Shown in pieces: positions 37,868-47,683 of a DNA stretch of 64,000 nt; the first letter of the stretch is position 1; each line of letters opens with the position of its first letter. This DNA is from Balneola sp. (GTDB taxonomy: Bacteria > Bacteroidota > Rhodothermia > Balneolales > Balneolaceae). The stretch covers positions 1-64,000 of the forward strand of contig JAEPNB010000009.1 in assembly GCA_017643645.1 (NCBI GenBank), given 5' to 3'. The notes under the pieces are model-generated. The model made no database searches and was not told the origin of the DNA. It saw only the letters and a list, made by a program, of their open reading frames with translations. Made by a program: the position numbers and the translations under genes.

Positions 37868-38350
37868 TTATCTGTTTTTGAAAAATTTAGCGGGATTTCC
37901 ATACCAGACTTCTCCATCTTTAACCTCGGATCTGACCTGAGAACAAGCTCCGATTATTGCATTTGCACCAATATTAAAACCCGGCATAAGGGTTACGTTT
38001 GCCCCTATTAATGTACCATCCCCAATGGCTCCAACATCTTTAACATTTCCTTCTTCTAAATTTGGAGTATCAGTTAATACAAACCCGTATTTTATAGTTA
38101 CATTTTCTCCGATCTTAGCATTTGCAGATATAGTACATCTGCTGCCAAAGGTAGTACCGCTTCCGATAATAACATTTTCTCTTATTTCGCAATAAGCAGT
38201 AAATTTACAGTTGCTACCAATTCTGGCTCCTTTACGAACTATACAAAAAGGACCTATATGAGTATTATCACCTATTTCTACGTTTTCTTCAACCAATGCT
38301 AAGGGATGAATAAACACATTTTTACCAGTTTTAATTTGATCTGAAATCAT
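37868..38350 (-). CDS. Hexapeptide-repeat acyltransferase, short form
   Basis: The 160-residue protein is almost wholly a left-handed beta-helix, with repeats such as ENVEIGDNTHIGPFCIVRKGARIG and the terminal GANAIIGACSQVRSEVKDGEVWYGNP. The end VWYGNPAKFFK is typical of sugar O- or N-acetyltransferases of WbbJ/WlbB type that use acetyl-CoA. With the DegT aminotransferase nearby, N-acetylation of a 3- or 4-amino sugar is a reasonable inference. It follows the LpxD-like gene with a 5-base spacer. Confidence 0.86.
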   Translation of the reverse strand: MISDQIKTGKNVFIHPLALVEENVEIGDNTHIGPFCIVRKGARIGSNCKFTAYCEIRENVIIGSGTTFGSRCTISANAKIGENVTIKYGFVLTDTPNLEEGNVKDVGAIGDGTLIGANVTLMPGFNIGANAIIGACSQVRSEVKDGEVWYGNPAKFFKNR

Positions 38351-38355
38351 AACTT

Positions 38356-39291
38356 TTAATTTGTTTTTTTAAGTGCAGGCATTGCACTTGGATTCTTTGA
38401 ACTTTCCTTTTCAATAGCTGGAACTCCAACTAATGTCATCCCAGACTTTGTAGAGTTTTTTACTACAACAGCTCCAGCACCTACTATTGTAGATTCATTA
38501 ATTTGTATTTTTGGGCGTATTATTGCACCGGAGCCTACGAAACAATAATTCCCGATTCTGGTGTTTCCCCCTGTTGTCACATTATTTGCAAAATGAACAG
38601 ATTTTCCGACGATTGTTCCATGACCAATTCTACATCCGGGAGCCATCATAGTATCTTCTCCAATAATGGAATTTTCGTTCAGGGATCCTCTCACAATTAT
38701 TGTATTAGCACCCAGAAAGCAATCCTTACCAATAACTGTTCCTCCTAATTGAGGTTGCCTGATTTTTTTAGTTCCATCATTATTCCAAACCCAGGCTACG
38801 CCCTCAGTACCTATTACTGAACCCGACTCAATTATGGTATTACTCCCTATCTTTGTGTTCTCATAAATCTTGCAATGACTTTTTATGATCACATTATCAT
38901 CGATGTCACAATTTTCAACAATCACAAAATCATCAATTTGTACATTTTCACCAATTCTTGCTTTATCGGAAATAACAGCTTTTTTTGAAATTCGGCCTGT
39001 TGATTTTTTTTTGAATTTATTATCCAAAAACTCATAAAATATAATCTGAGGGTTTCCGTCAATTTTAATTAAGCAATTTTCGCCACTATCTCCCGATACA
39101 TCACGACCTGTAATAATCAACGATCGCTTTATGTCAGAAGGAAGCTCACTCCCTACGTAGAAGTAAAATCCCTCGGGAATTGGTTCGAATATTGAAGCCA
39201 GAGTATAACCTTCTTTCGGGCTTCCATACACCTCATATAAAATATTTCTCTTATCTAGAAAATTAATAAAAGATTCTACACTTATTTCCAT
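38356..39291 (-). CDS. LpxD-like hexapeptide acyltransferase
   Basis: A 311-residue protein. The first 100 residues form a non-repeat domain ending LIKIDGNPQIIFYEFLDNKF, reminiscent of the LpxD uridine-binding domain. Then a long beta-helix runs from ISKKAVISDKARIG to about residue 290 and includes IGHGTIVGKSVHFANNVT with a candidate catalytic His. The true LpxD gene is usually linked to lpxA/fabZ, absent here, so this more likely acylates an amino sugar of the surface glycan. Its ATG overlaps the DegT stop by one base (TAATG). Confidence 0.8.
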   Translation of the reverse strand: MEISVESFINFLDKRNILYEVYGSPKEGYTLASIFEPIPEGFYFYVGSELPSDIKRSLIITGRDVSGDSGENCLIKIDGNPQIIFYEFLDNKFKKKSTGRISKKAVISDKARIGENVQIDDFVIVENCDIDDNVIIKSHCKIYENTKIGSNTIIESGSVIGTEGVAWVWNNDGTKKIRQPQLGGTVIGKDCFLGANTIIVRGSLNENSIIGEDTMMAPGCRIGHGTIVGKSVHFANNVTTGGNTRIGNYCFVGSGAIIRPKIQINESTIVGAGAVVVKNSTKSGMTLVGVPAIEKESSKNPSAMPALKKTN

Positions 39292-40370
39292 TAGCTCTTT
39301 CTTAATACATTTCTCACAATTGATATAATTGTATTTATCTCACTTTCTTTAAGGTCATGGTATAGTGGTAAACATAATATTCTTGTTGAAATATCTTCTG
39401 AAATTGGCGCAGTTCCTTTTAAATAGTTCAGTTTATTTAAGGAAGGAAAAAAATATCTTCTTGAATAAATTGACTTTTTTTCTAAACTATCCGCTATTCT
39501 GAGAAGTGTTTCTTCATTTTTAAAAACAACCGGAAAATAGGAATAATTAATCGAAGATTGATTTTCTATTAATTGAAACTGAACTCCGATATCTTGGAGC
39601 TTTTTCTTATACAATAGAAATTGTGACTTTCTCCGCTCCAGAATTTCTGATATATATTTTAAATTCAGAATTCCCATCGCTGCGTGTAATTCTGAATTCT
39701 TTCCATTGATACCCACGCCGTTGAACTTTCCGGGGCCATCATGCCCGAAATTCCGCATATATGACATCCTTTCTATAAGCTCATCGTTACTTGAGAAAAC
39801 GGCTCCACCTTCTACTGAATGGAAAATCTTAGTCGCATGAAAGCTTGTTGTTGAAATGTCTCCCCAGTTAAAAATAGAACTCCCCTTATAGCTCGTTCCA
39901 AAACAATGGGCGGCATCATATATCACCTTAAGATTATAGTCATTTGCGATATTCCGAATCTTTTCCACATCACAAGGATTCCCGAAAACATGAGTGGCTA
40001 ATATTGCTGTTGTTTTACTTGTGATCTTTCTTTCAATTTCACGAGGATCGATATTAAAAGTATCAGGATCAATATCTGCAAAAACAGGGGTACAATTCTC
40101 CCACACAATACTACTACTAGTAGCAACATAACTGAATGGAGTTGTAATAATTTCTCCCTCGAGTTTAAGCGCTTTGATAGCAATTTGAAGAGCTATAGTT
40201 CCATTCCCTACGTAAAGTAAATTTTTAACATTGAGATAATTCTTAAGCTCATCCTCAAGTTTTTTTACAAAAGGGCCGTTATTTGTAATCCAGCCATTTT
40301 CCCAGATCTTGTGCAACAGACTCTGATACTCTTCTTCCGGTGGAAAAAATGGTTTTGTAACCTGAATCAT
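39291..40370 (-). CDS. DegT/DnrJ/EryC1 sugar aminotransferase
   Basis: A 359-residue PLP enzyme, fold type I. The Schiff-base lysine is K181 in FHATKIFHSVEGG, D152 in IYDAAHCFG contacts the pyridine nitrogen, and TTPFSYVATSSS (76-87) is the sugar-nucleotide loop. The pattern resembles VioA/WecE-type transaminases that make 4-amino-4,6-dideoxy sugars on dTDP. The exact sugar is not fixed by sequence. It overlaps the flippase stop by 4 bases and the acyltransferase start by 1, consistent with making and then acylating an amino sugar. Confidence 0.92.
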   Translation of the reverse strand: MIQVTKPFFPPEEEYQSLLHKIWENGWITNNGPFVKKLEDELKNYLNVKNLLYVGNGTIALQIAIKALKLEGEIITTPFSYVATSSSIVWENCTPVFADIDPDTFNIDPREIERKITSKTTAILATHVFGNPCDVEKIRNIANDYNLKVIYDAAHCFGTSYKGSSIFNWGDISTTSFHATKIFHSVEGGAVFSSNDELIERMSYMRNFGHDGPGKFNGVGINGKNSELHAAMGILNLKYISEILERRKSQFLLYKKKLQDIGVQFQLIENQSSINYSYFPVVFKNEETLLRIADSLEKKSIYSRRYFFPSLNKLNYLKGTAPISEDISTRILCLPLYHDLKESEINTIISIVRNVLRKS

Positions 40371-41833
40371 ACTTTCAAATGTTTAAGGAATTTCAGCTTT
40401 GGTCTCAAAATATATACTGCGTCTTTAAAAGAAGCCGGTTTTATAATAATACTAACTAAAAAGTATATTAACACACCTGCTGTTACCAGAACTATTAGCT
40501 CTAACGCCGAACTTCCGAAGCTGATCATCCCTAATAAAAATACTATGATCAACATTGGTACTGAAAGCAAAAAAACCGGTACTATATCCATGAATTGTTC
40601 AATTCTTCCATATCCCATAAGCTTAGCAGTGTAAGTCATATTTATAAAAAGAGATATATAAGAACTTACGACCTGTGCAACTATCAATCCCCAGAACCCA
40701 AAATTTATCCCAATTATGATTGATATTGTAACACCAATTTTTTTAATAACTTCAAGTTTAAGAAAAAGGTCTGATCTCCCTAAAACTTTTAATATATCAA
40801 GATTTATTACCTGAAGGTGATGGATCATACCTGAAAAGCAAAGCACTTTTATTATTGGCACAGAAGCTATCCATTTTTCACCTATTAATGTTAGCACTAA
40901 TGGTTCTGCCACAAGTATCAACCCGAGCATAGCCGGAAAAATCAAATAGGAAGTAAATCGTAGTACCTTCTTAAAAGCATCTTCTAAACGCTCGGTATCT
41001 TCTTTAACTTTAGATAGTGTCGGGTAGTTTACTCTTGCAACAACACTTACTAAATTTTCTGAAACCACATTTTTGATATTCTCAGCCTGAGCATAAAAAC
41101 CAAGAAGTGAACTTTCATAGAGTTTACCGATAATGACCTTATAAACCTGAACAAAAGTAACATTTATAATCCCTGAGGCCATAAGTTTTGATCCGAACCC
41201 AAATAGGCGATTGAAAGATTCCCGGCTTATAAATTTCTTAGGAATCCATGGATTCGCAATCCAAAATAAAACAGAGTTGGAAAATGCCAGAACTACATAT
41301 TGTATGGCAAGCGCCCATACTCCCAATCCCTGAGTAGCAGAGTAAATTGCTGTACCGCCACTCAGAATTGATGAAATTAAATTTATATAAGCTTGAGTTC
41401 GAAAATTTATTTTATGTACAAAATGAGCTCTTTGAACTATGGTCAATGAAAAAAATAAAGGCGTTAAAGCCATAAAACGAACCAAGTCTGTTAAAATCTC
41501 TTTTTCATAAAACTTGCTTACCATAGGGGCCAGAAACCAAATAGTAATTATTAATACTATGGCTACAGTAAAATTAATAAAAAAGGTGGTAGACTTATCA
41601 GATTCGCTTATTTTGTGCTCCCTGATTAATGCCTGACTAAAACCACTGTCTATTAGCGAACTTGCAACAGCAAAGATGATCATGATCATTGCAATTGTTC
41701 CGAAATCTTCCGGCAACAAAATCCTCGCTAAAATAATAGTGGACACAAACTGAATTAATCTGCCTCCAAACTTCTCAACAGAAGCCCAGAGTACACCTTT
41801 TAATGCTGTTTGCGATAATGAAGAATTACTCAA
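40367..41833 (-). CDS. Wzx-type polysaccharide flippase (MOP superfamily)
   Basis: A 488-residue membrane protein with about 12-14 hydrophobic segments. The N-terminus ALKGVLWASVEKFGGRLIQF (about 9-28) and LLPEDFGTIAMIMIIFAVAS-type TM2 are characteristic of MOP-family lipopolysaccharide O-unit flippases. It would move a lipid-linked oligosaccharide to the periplasmic face. It is the first gene of the minus-strand run 41833-35650, so its promoter lies in the 116-base spacer shared with hisS. Confidence 0.9.
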   Translation of the reverse strand: MSNSSLSQTALKGVLWASVEKFGGRLIQFVSTIILARILLPEDFGTIAMIMIIFAVASSLIDSGFSQALIREHKISESDKSTTFFINFTVAIVLIITIWFLAPMVSKFYEKEILTDLVRFMALTPLFFSLTIVQRAHFVHKINFRTQAYINLISSILSGGTAIYSATQGLGVWALAIQYVVLAFSNSVLFWIANPWIPKKFISRESFNRLFGFGSKLMASGIINVTFVQVYKVIIGKLYESSLLGFYAQAENIKNVVSENLVSVVARVNYPTLSKVKEDTERLEDAFKKVLRFTSYLIFPAMLGLILVAEPLVLTLIGEKWIASVPIIKVLCFSGMIHHLQVINLDILKVLGRSDLFLKLEVIKKIGVTISIIIGINFGFWGLIVAQVVSSYISLFINMTYTAKLMGYGRIEQFMDIVPVFLLSVPMLIIVFLLGMISFGSSALELIVLVTAGVLIYFLVSIIIKPASFKDAVYILRPKLKFLKHLKV

Positions 41834-41911
41834 AAAACTTCTTTTAAATTATTTGGATGAACACGTAAAATTCAAGGTACTTATATTAAAGAAATTCATC
41901 CACACGAACCT

Positions 41912-41919
41912 TATCTTTG
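41912..41919 (+). promoter_or_regulatory. Probable -7 box of hisS
   Basis: TATCTTTG is an exact TAnnTTTG match 30 bases before the hisS ATG. No clear TTG element lies at the expected upstream distance, so the promoter is only half supported. Confidence 0.4.
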
Positions 41920-41949
41920 ACCGAATTAGATTTTTTATAACAATACAAA

Positions 41950-43209
41950 ATGGCCAAACCTAACTATACTACACATCTTGGAATGCTGGATATCCTTCCG
42001 GATGAATCTCCAAAATGGAGAGCTCTGGAAAATATCATCCACGAAGAAGCAGCAAAGTTTAATTTTGAAGAGATCAGGACTCCAATTATGGAGCAAACTG
42101 AATTAATTAAACGAGGTATTGGCCAACTCACTGATATTGTAACAAAAGAGATCTTTGCATTTACCAAAGGGGATAGCAACTATGTATTACGTCCTGAGTT
42201 GACCGCTCCTGTTGTAAGAGCATATGTTCAACATCATCTGGATCAAAGAGGTGGATCTCAAAAACTATATTACATTGGACCAATGTTCCGCGCTGAACGA
42301 CCTCAAAAAGGAAGACAGCGACAGTTCCATCAATTCGGCGTTGAGGTTATAGGAACTGACAACCCCGTTGCCGATGTAGAATGCATTGCTTTTATGATGC
42401 GCATTTATCAGCGAATAGGCATTAAAAACTTTGAACTGAAATTGAACTCAGTTGGTGATCCTGAAAGCAGAGAAAATTACAAATCTGTTTTAAAAGAATA
42501 TCTCAAACCGCATTTTGATGAGCTAAGTGAGCTATCTCAAAAGAGATTTGAAAAAAATCCTATGAGAATACTGGATTCCAAAGAACCGGAAGATCAGCAG
42601 TTCATTAAGAACGCCCCTGTTATAAGTGATCATTTGAATGAAGAATCGAAAGTACATTTTCAGCAAGTTTGTGAAATGCTTTCTTCATTAAATATCGAAT
42701 ATACACTCGATCCTCTTTTAGTTCGGGGTATGGATTATTACACCAGAACTGCTTTTGAGCTAACAAGTCCTGATCTGGGTTCGCAGGATGCACTTGCCGG
42801 TGGTGGACGCTATGATTTACTTGTAGAAGAAATTGGTGGTAAACCTACTCCTGCAGTTGGGTTCGCAGCCGGAATGGAAAGACTTTTTATAGCCTGCGAG
42901 GAGCTTGAAATCTCTCTGGCTGAAGAGAAAAAAGTTGATGTGTTTATTGTAAGCCTTGGGGATGATGCTCGCAACTGGGCTTTGAAAACATTACCCATTC
43001 TTCGTCAAAATGGGATTTCAGCTACAATGGATTATCTTGATCGATCGATGAGGGCTCAAATGAAAGACGCAAACAGGGAAAACGCTTACTATACACTTAT
43101 CGTCGGAGACAATGAACTACAGGATGGCAAATTCACTCTCAGAAACATGAAAGAAAGTGAAGAAGCTCAGTTAACGATCGATGAAATTGTATCCAAACTT
43201 TCTCAATAA
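41950..43209 (+). CDS. hisS: Histidyl-tRNA synthetase
   Basis: A 419-residue class II synthetase. Motif 1 surrounds EEIRTPIMEQTELIKRG (about 35-51), motif 2 has FRAERPQKGRQRQFHQFGVE (about 112-131), and motif 3 reads VGFAAGMERLFIA. The histidine-specific LVRGMDYYTRTAFE (about 258-271) and GGGRYDLLVEEIGG (about 281-294) are intact. The C-terminal anticodon-binding domain follows (about 330-419). It is divergent from the flippase gene. Confidence 0.97.
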   Translation: MAKPNYTTHLGMLDILPDESPKWRALENIIHEEAAKFNFEEIRTPIMEQTELIKRGIGQLTDIVTKEIFAFTKGDSNYVLRPELTAPVVRAYVQHHLDQRGGSQKLYYIGPMFRAERPQKGRQRQFHQFGVEVIGTDNPVADVECIAFMMRIYQRIGIKNFELKLNSVGDPESRENYKSVLKEYLKPHFDELSELSQKRFEKNPMRILDSKEPEDQQFIKNAPVISDHLNEESKVHFQQVCEMLSSLNIEYTLDPLLVRGMDYYTRTAFELTSPDLGSQDALAGGGRYDLLVEEIGGKPTPAVGFAAGMERLFIACEELEISLAEEKKVDVFIVSLGDDARNWALKTLPILRQNGISATMDYLDRSMRAQMKDANRENAYYTLIVGDNELQDGKFTLRNMKESEEAQLTIDEIVSKLSQ

Positions 43210-43285
43210 AAAAACAAACGCTCTGTTAGCAAAAAGAGTTATTCCGACTTATACTCCAAATGGATAATTAAACTAACTTTAATTT

Positions 43286-45139
43286 ATGTCTGAATATATA
43301 GCTGTTGGTCTTGCAAGTGTTTTGGCGTTGGGTATTTCTGCTCAATGGCTTGCTTGGAAAACAAAACTACCTGCAATTTTACTTTTACTTGGTTTCGGAA
43401 TTATAGCAGGACCTGTCACCGGCTTACTTGATCCCGATAAACTCATGGGCGATTTACTGAGCCCCTTTGTTTCTATTTCTGTAGCCATAATTCTTTTCGA
43501 AGGTGGGCTCAGCTTAAAAATGTCTGAATTCCGAAAAATTGGTGGTACTGTAATTAAGCTTATTACCATTGGGGTAATTGTTACATGGACACTAGCTTCT
43601 CTGGCTGCTCTCTATATTTTAGATCTGGGGTTAGAATTATCCGTTTTGTTCGGTGCCATACTTATTGTAACCGGGCCGACCGTTATTGTGCCTTTGCTCA
43701 GGCAAGTACGCCCCACGGAAACCGCGGGTTCTGTAGTAAAGTGGGAAGGTATTGTAAACGATCCGATTGGAGCTATGATGGCTGTTCTTGTTTTTGAAGT
43801 CATCATTTCAGGTGGCTTTTCAAATATGGATGGTCACGCTGGTTTAGTAATTATACAAACTCTGGCTTACGGAACATTCTTTGGCGCAATTGGTGCCGGA
43901 ATTATGTACTTCACTCTCAAAAAGCACTGGATTCCTGATTACCTGCAAAATCCGGTAACACTGATGGTTGTTGTTGGAGTGTTTGTAATTTCAAATCATT
44001 TACAGCATGAATCCGGTCTTTTAACCGTAACTGTGATGGGCATCATACTTGCTAATCAGAAATCTGCCCGCATTAAACACATCATAGAATTTAAAGAGAA
44101 CCTACAGGTACTTTTGATTTCCGCTCTTTTTATTCTTCTGGCATCAAGATTGGAAGTTTCAGCTCTTGAATTCTTTAATTGGGGAGCCGCATTATTTTTA
44201 GTAGTTCTTATTTTAGTTATACGTCCTGCTGCAATTTTCTTTTCAACACTTGGCTCTAATCTTAATTGGAGAGAAAAGGCCTTTGTAGCCTGGATGGCTC
44301 CCAGAGGAATCGTAGCAGCTGCAATATCTGCGGTATTTGCTCTCCGATTAGAACAAGAAGGTTATGCAGATGCTGAACAATTGGTTCCGTATACATTTAT
44401 TGTAATTATTGCCACGGTAACCATTTATGGATTATCAGCGAGTCCGGTAGCAAAACTCTTAGGCGTTGCCAAAGCTGCTCCTAAAGGCGTAGTTATTGTT
44501 GGGGCTCACAATTGGGCCAGGATGATCGCCCATGCCATCAAAGAGTTTGGATTTAAAGTATTAGTTGCTGATTCTAACTGGGAAAATATAACTAAAGCCA
44601 GAAAATCCGGTCTGGATACCTATTACGGAAATATTCTTTCAGAATATGCCATGGACGAAATTGATCTGGATGGCATTGGAAAATCTTTGGCTCTGACTCC
44701 TAACGACGAAGTAAATTCATTAACGGCTATTCAGTTTGCAGAGATTTTCGGTAATTCTTCAGTATTCCAATTACCACCACTTTCAACAGCAAGCAAAAAA
44801 GAATTGGAATCAAATGATTCCCTTGGTGGACGAACGCTTTTTTCAAAAGAGATGAATTTTGATAAGATCTCAGAATTTTTGAGATCGGGAGCAGGTATCC
44901 GAAAGACACCTATTACACCTGAATTTTCTTTTGAAAATTATGAAAAAAAATATGGTGATAAAGCATTACCTTTATTTGTGGTCTCAAGTTCAAATACAAT
45001 AGAGCCTTTTTCGCTTGATAATCCTCCTTCACCTCAGGCGGGAGATACAATCATAGGTCTTGTCTCAGAAGATGCTGATTCAAAGAATCCATCAGATAAT
45101 GAAACGGATCAAAAACCAGATCCAAATTTGCCGCACTGA
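43286..45139 (+). CDS. Na+/H+ (CPA-type) antiporter with RCK-like domain
   Basis: The 617-residue protein has about 12 transmembrane segments (about 1-395): FEGGLSLKMSEFR (about 72-84), the ion-site region VKWEGIVNDPIGAMMAVLVF (about 147-166, ND pair) and MAPRGIVAAAISAVFALRL (about 336-354). A cytoplasmic TrkA-N/RCK-like Rossmann domain follows (about 405-500; VVIVGAHNWARM), then an acidic tail. It exchanges Na+ or K+ for H+, with the RCK part probably sensing nucleotide. Its stop overlaps the lysA ATG by one base. Confidence 0.9.
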   Translation: MSEYIAVGLASVLALGISAQWLAWKTKLPAILLLLGFGIIAGPVTGLLDPDKLMGDLLSPFVSISVAIILFEGGLSLKMSEFRKIGGTVIKLITIGVIVTWTLASLAALYILDLGLELSVLFGAILIVTGPTVIVPLLRQVRPTETAGSVVKWEGIVNDPIGAMMAVLVFEVIISGGFSNMDGHAGLVIIQTLAYGTFFGAIGAGIMYFTLKKHWIPDYLQNPVTLMVVVGVFVISNHLQHESGLLTVTVMGIILANQKSARIKHIIEFKENLQVLLISALFILLASRLEVSALEFFNWGAALFLVVLILVIRPAAIFFSTLGSNLNWREKAFVAWMAPRGIVAAAISAVFALRLEQEGYADAEQLVPYTFIVIIATVTIYGLSASPVAKLLGVAKAAPKGVVIVGAHNWARMIAHAIKEFGFKVLVADSNWENITKARKSGLDTYYGNILSEYAMDEIDLDGIGKSLALTPNDEVNSLTAIQFAEIFGNSSVFQLPPLSTASKKELESNDSLGGRTLFSKEMNFDKISEFLRSGAGIRKTPITPEFSFENYEKKYGDKALPLFVVSSSNTIEPFSLDNPPSPQAGDTIIGLVSEDADSKNPSDNETDQKPDPNLPH

Positions 45140-46302
45140 TGTTTTCTAACTACCAACTCGACTCTTTCAAAGACCGAACCACTCCATTTTATTTTTATGA
45201 TCTGAATCTGTTCAGAAAAACTCTGGATCAGATAAACGAACATGGCGTTTCTAAAGGCTATCATGTTCACTACGCTTTAAAAGCCAATTCACATCCTCGG
45301 ATTTTGGATGAAGTAATTAAGGCCGGCTTATCTGCAGATTGTGTAAGCGGAGGAGAAGTAGAAAGAGCCATTGAATGCGGTTTTTCTCCTAATAAAATTG
45401 CTTTTGCAGGTGTAGGTAAACGAGATATTGAGATCGAAATCGGTCTTAAAAATAATATTCTATGTTTTAATGTAGAATCTGTACAAGAGCTGGAAGTAAT
45501 CAACGAGTTAGCTTCTCATAACAACCGAACTGCAAAAATTGCACTTAGAATCAATCCTAATGTTGATGCCAACACTCATAAGTATATTACTACCGGTTTA
45601 AAGGAGAATAAATTCGGTATAAATGAAAAAGACCTTCCTGACATTTTCGAATTACTTCCATCTTTAAATCATATAGAACTGATTGGGATACATTTTCATA
45701 TTGGCTCTCAAATTGAAAAGCTTAAGCCATTTAAAGAGCTATGCCTGAGAGCAAATGAACTGAATGAACTTTTTGAAAATAAAGGGTATAAGCTTACGGT
45801 CATTAATGTTGGAGGTGGCTTTGGGATAAATTATTCGAGCCCTGACAGTAGTGGAATTCCTGATTTCAAAAAATTCTTCGAAACGTTTGAAAAGCACCTG
45901 AAGCTTAAGTCTCATCAGCAGTTACACTTTGAATTGGGTCGCTCTGTTGTTGGACAAGCAGGAAGTCTTATTACCCGGGTACTTTATACCAAAACAGGGA
46001 TTGAGAAAAATTTTGCCATAATTGATGCCGGCATGACCGAACTTATCCGCCCCGCTTTATATCAAGCAAAACATGAAATTCAAATTATTTCGGATCAATC
46101 CGGAAGACCCAACAAGCAATACGATATCGTTGGTCCGATTTGCGAAAGTTCAGACGTTTTCAGGACGGATTATGAAATTCCTGAGTTAAAACGAGGTGAT
46201 ATTCTTGCGATAAGAAGTTGTGGTGCTTATGGTGAAGTTATGAAAAGCCAGTATAACTTACGTCATGAGATAGGAACTGCTTTTTCGGATGAGATTGGGT
46301 GA
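45139..46302 (+). CDS. lysA: Diaminopimelate decarboxylase
   Basis: A 387-residue fold-type III PLP enzyme making L-lysine from meso-diaminopimelate. The Schiff-base lysine is K48 in HYALKANSHP, HFHIGSQI (about 191-198) and VGGGFGINY (about 224-232) are the PLP phosphate-binding parts, and the partner active-site cysteine is in GPICESSDVF (about 335-344). It overlaps the antiporter gene by one base. lysC is 1.4 kb away on the same strand, split from it by a minus-strand flavoprotein gene. Confidence 0.94.
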   Translation: MFSNYQLDSFKDRTTPFYFYDLNLFRKTLDQINEHGVSKGYHVHYALKANSHPRILDEVIKAGLSADCVSGGEVERAIECGFSPNKIAFAGVGKRDIEIEIGLKNNILCFNVESVQELEVINELASHNNRTAKIALRINPNVDANTHKYITTGLKENKFGINEKDLPDIFELLPSLNHIELIGIHFHIGSQIEKLKPFKELCLRANELNELFENKGYKLTVINVGGGFGINYSSPDSSGIPDFKKFFETFEKHLKLKSHQQLHFELGRSVVGQAGSLITRVLYTKTGIEKNFAIIDAGMTELIRPALYQAKHEIQIISDQSGRPNKQYDIVGPICESSDVFRTDYEIPELKRGDILAIRSCGAYGEVMKSQYNLRHEIGTAFSDEIG

Positions 46303-46327
46303 TTTCAAACACCTTATAGATGTATTT

Positions 46328-47563
46328 TTATCTCAGTTTCCCCGCAACAAACCCCGTTGTCCAGGCAGCCTGAAAGTTAAACCCTCCGGTTACTCCGTCT
46401 ATATCTAAAACTTCGCCGGCAAAATATAGATTTGGAACATGTTTGCTCTGCATGGTTTTAATATCAATATCCTGTAGGCTTATCCCACCACAAGTCACAA
46501 ACTCTTCTTTGAAAGTAGTTTTTCCACTTACTGAATATTCGTCGTTCATCAGAATATGCACCATTCTGTTAATATTTTTCTTTCCCATATTCTGCCAGAT
46601 CATGTTCCCTCCCACTTCTACTTTTTCAATCAAAAATTCCCACAATCTTCCCGGTAACTCAAAAGGATTTACATTATGAATTCGTTTTTTACCATGCGCT
46701 TCCACCACTCCATTGAAAACCTCCCGAATTTCTTGCTCTGACAATTCTCCTGTCCAGTTTATAAGAGCTTTAAATTCATAATTCATTTCGTTCAGTTCTC
46801 TGGCCCCAAAAGAAGAAAGTTTCAAAATCGCCGGACCACTCATTCCCCAGTGTGTGATCAATAAAGGCCCTTCACTTTTAAGTTTTGAACCCATGATCTT
46901 TACAGATACAGGTTCAGCGACTACTCCCATCAACTTGGTAACGGATTCATCCGGCATATTAAATGTAAACAAAGAAGGAACGGGCTCTTCAATATTGTGC
47001 TCCAGTTCACGGAGCCAGTTAAAGCCTTCCGGTCGGGGGCTTCCTCCGGTAGCTACCACAACTTTGTCGAAATACTTCCCCTCCTTGGAGGGGACAGAGG
47101 GGTAGGTTTTTGAGGTTTTAAATCCTAACAAAAACCCTTCTTCCTTTGGTATAATCTTTTTAATTACAGACTTCGTTTTAATTCCAATTCCCAAATCATG
47201 CACTTCCTTCATTAAGCAGTCAATGATCGTTTGGGAAGAATCGGTTACCGGAAACATTCGACCATCTGCCTCGGTTTTTAGCTGAACACCCCGATCATTA
47301 AACCAGGAAATAGTGTCTGTTGGGGAAAATATTCCGAATGCCTTTTTAAGCGGCTTCTCTCCTCTTGGATAAAATTTTACCAGTTCGTGGATCTTAAAAC
47401 AATGATGTGTGACATTACATCTACCCCCGCCCGAAATACGAACTTTTGAAAGTAATTTATCAGATCTTTCATAGATCGTAACCTGTGCATCAGGATTATG
47501 TGTTTTAGCAGATATCGCACTAAAAAAACCGGCAGCTCCACCGCCAATAACAGCAACTTTCAT
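46328..47563 (-). CDS. HI0933-type FAD-dependent oxidoreductase
   Basis: A 411-residue flavoprotein from the ATG at 47563-47561; an upstream frame would add 34 residues before the FAD fold and is rejected. The Rossmann motif is VAVIGGGAAGFFSA (3-16), followed by VRISGGGRCNVTHH (about 40-53), KVVVATGGSPRP (about 167-178) and the C-terminal AGEVLDIDGVTGGFNFQAAW (about 382-401). The family (HI0933/YhiN) has no settled function. Residues about 149-163 are read from a short palindromic repeat (47074-47118), described separately. It converges with lysA and is divergent from lysC. Confidence 0.9.
   Translation of the reverse strand: MKVAVIGGGAAGFFSAISAKTHNPDAQVTIYERSDKLLSKVRISGGGRCNVTHHCFKIHELVKFYPRGEKPLKKAFGIFSPTDTISWFNDRGVQLKTEADGRMFPVTDSSQTIIDCLMKEVHDLGIGIKTKSVIKKIIPKEEGFLLGFKTSKTYPSVPSKEGKYFDKVVVATGGSPRPEGFNWLRELEHNIEEPVPSLFTFNMPDESVTKLMGVVAEPVSVKIMGSKLKSEGPLLITHWGMSGPAILKLSSFGARELNEMNYEFKALINWTGELSEQEIREVFNGVVEAHGKKRIHNVNPFELPGRLWEFLIEKVEVGGNMIWQNMGKKNINRMVHILMNDEYSVSGKTTFKEEFVTCGGISLQDIDIKTMQSKHVPNLYFAGEVLDIDGVTGGFNFQAAWTTGFVAGKLR
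47074..47118 (-). repeat. Short palindromic repeat read in frame inside the flavoprotein gene
   Basis: A 7-bp palindromic core CCCCTCC-TT-GGAGGGG (47078-47093) is followed by GACAGAGGGGTAGG. This arrangement, a CTCC/GGAG hairpin then a GAGGG(G/A) segment, is the same as in the intergenic repeat pair at 54330-54467. On the coding strand it yields about 15 in-frame codons (KTYPSVPSKEGKY). Confidence 0.6.
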
Positions 47564-47683
47564 GTTTTTAGACACAAGATAACAGTTCTTTAAGTCATCA
47601 TTTAATTTTATGGAACTTAATCCTGTTTTAAGAATGCAATCCGATTCAATAACCCTTATTTTCATCGCTTAATAAATATCGGA

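Noticed and set aside
47564-47665. A 34-residue extension of the flavoprotein
   Set aside because: The Rossmann motif normally lies at the very N-terminus, and the ATG at 47563 gives that.
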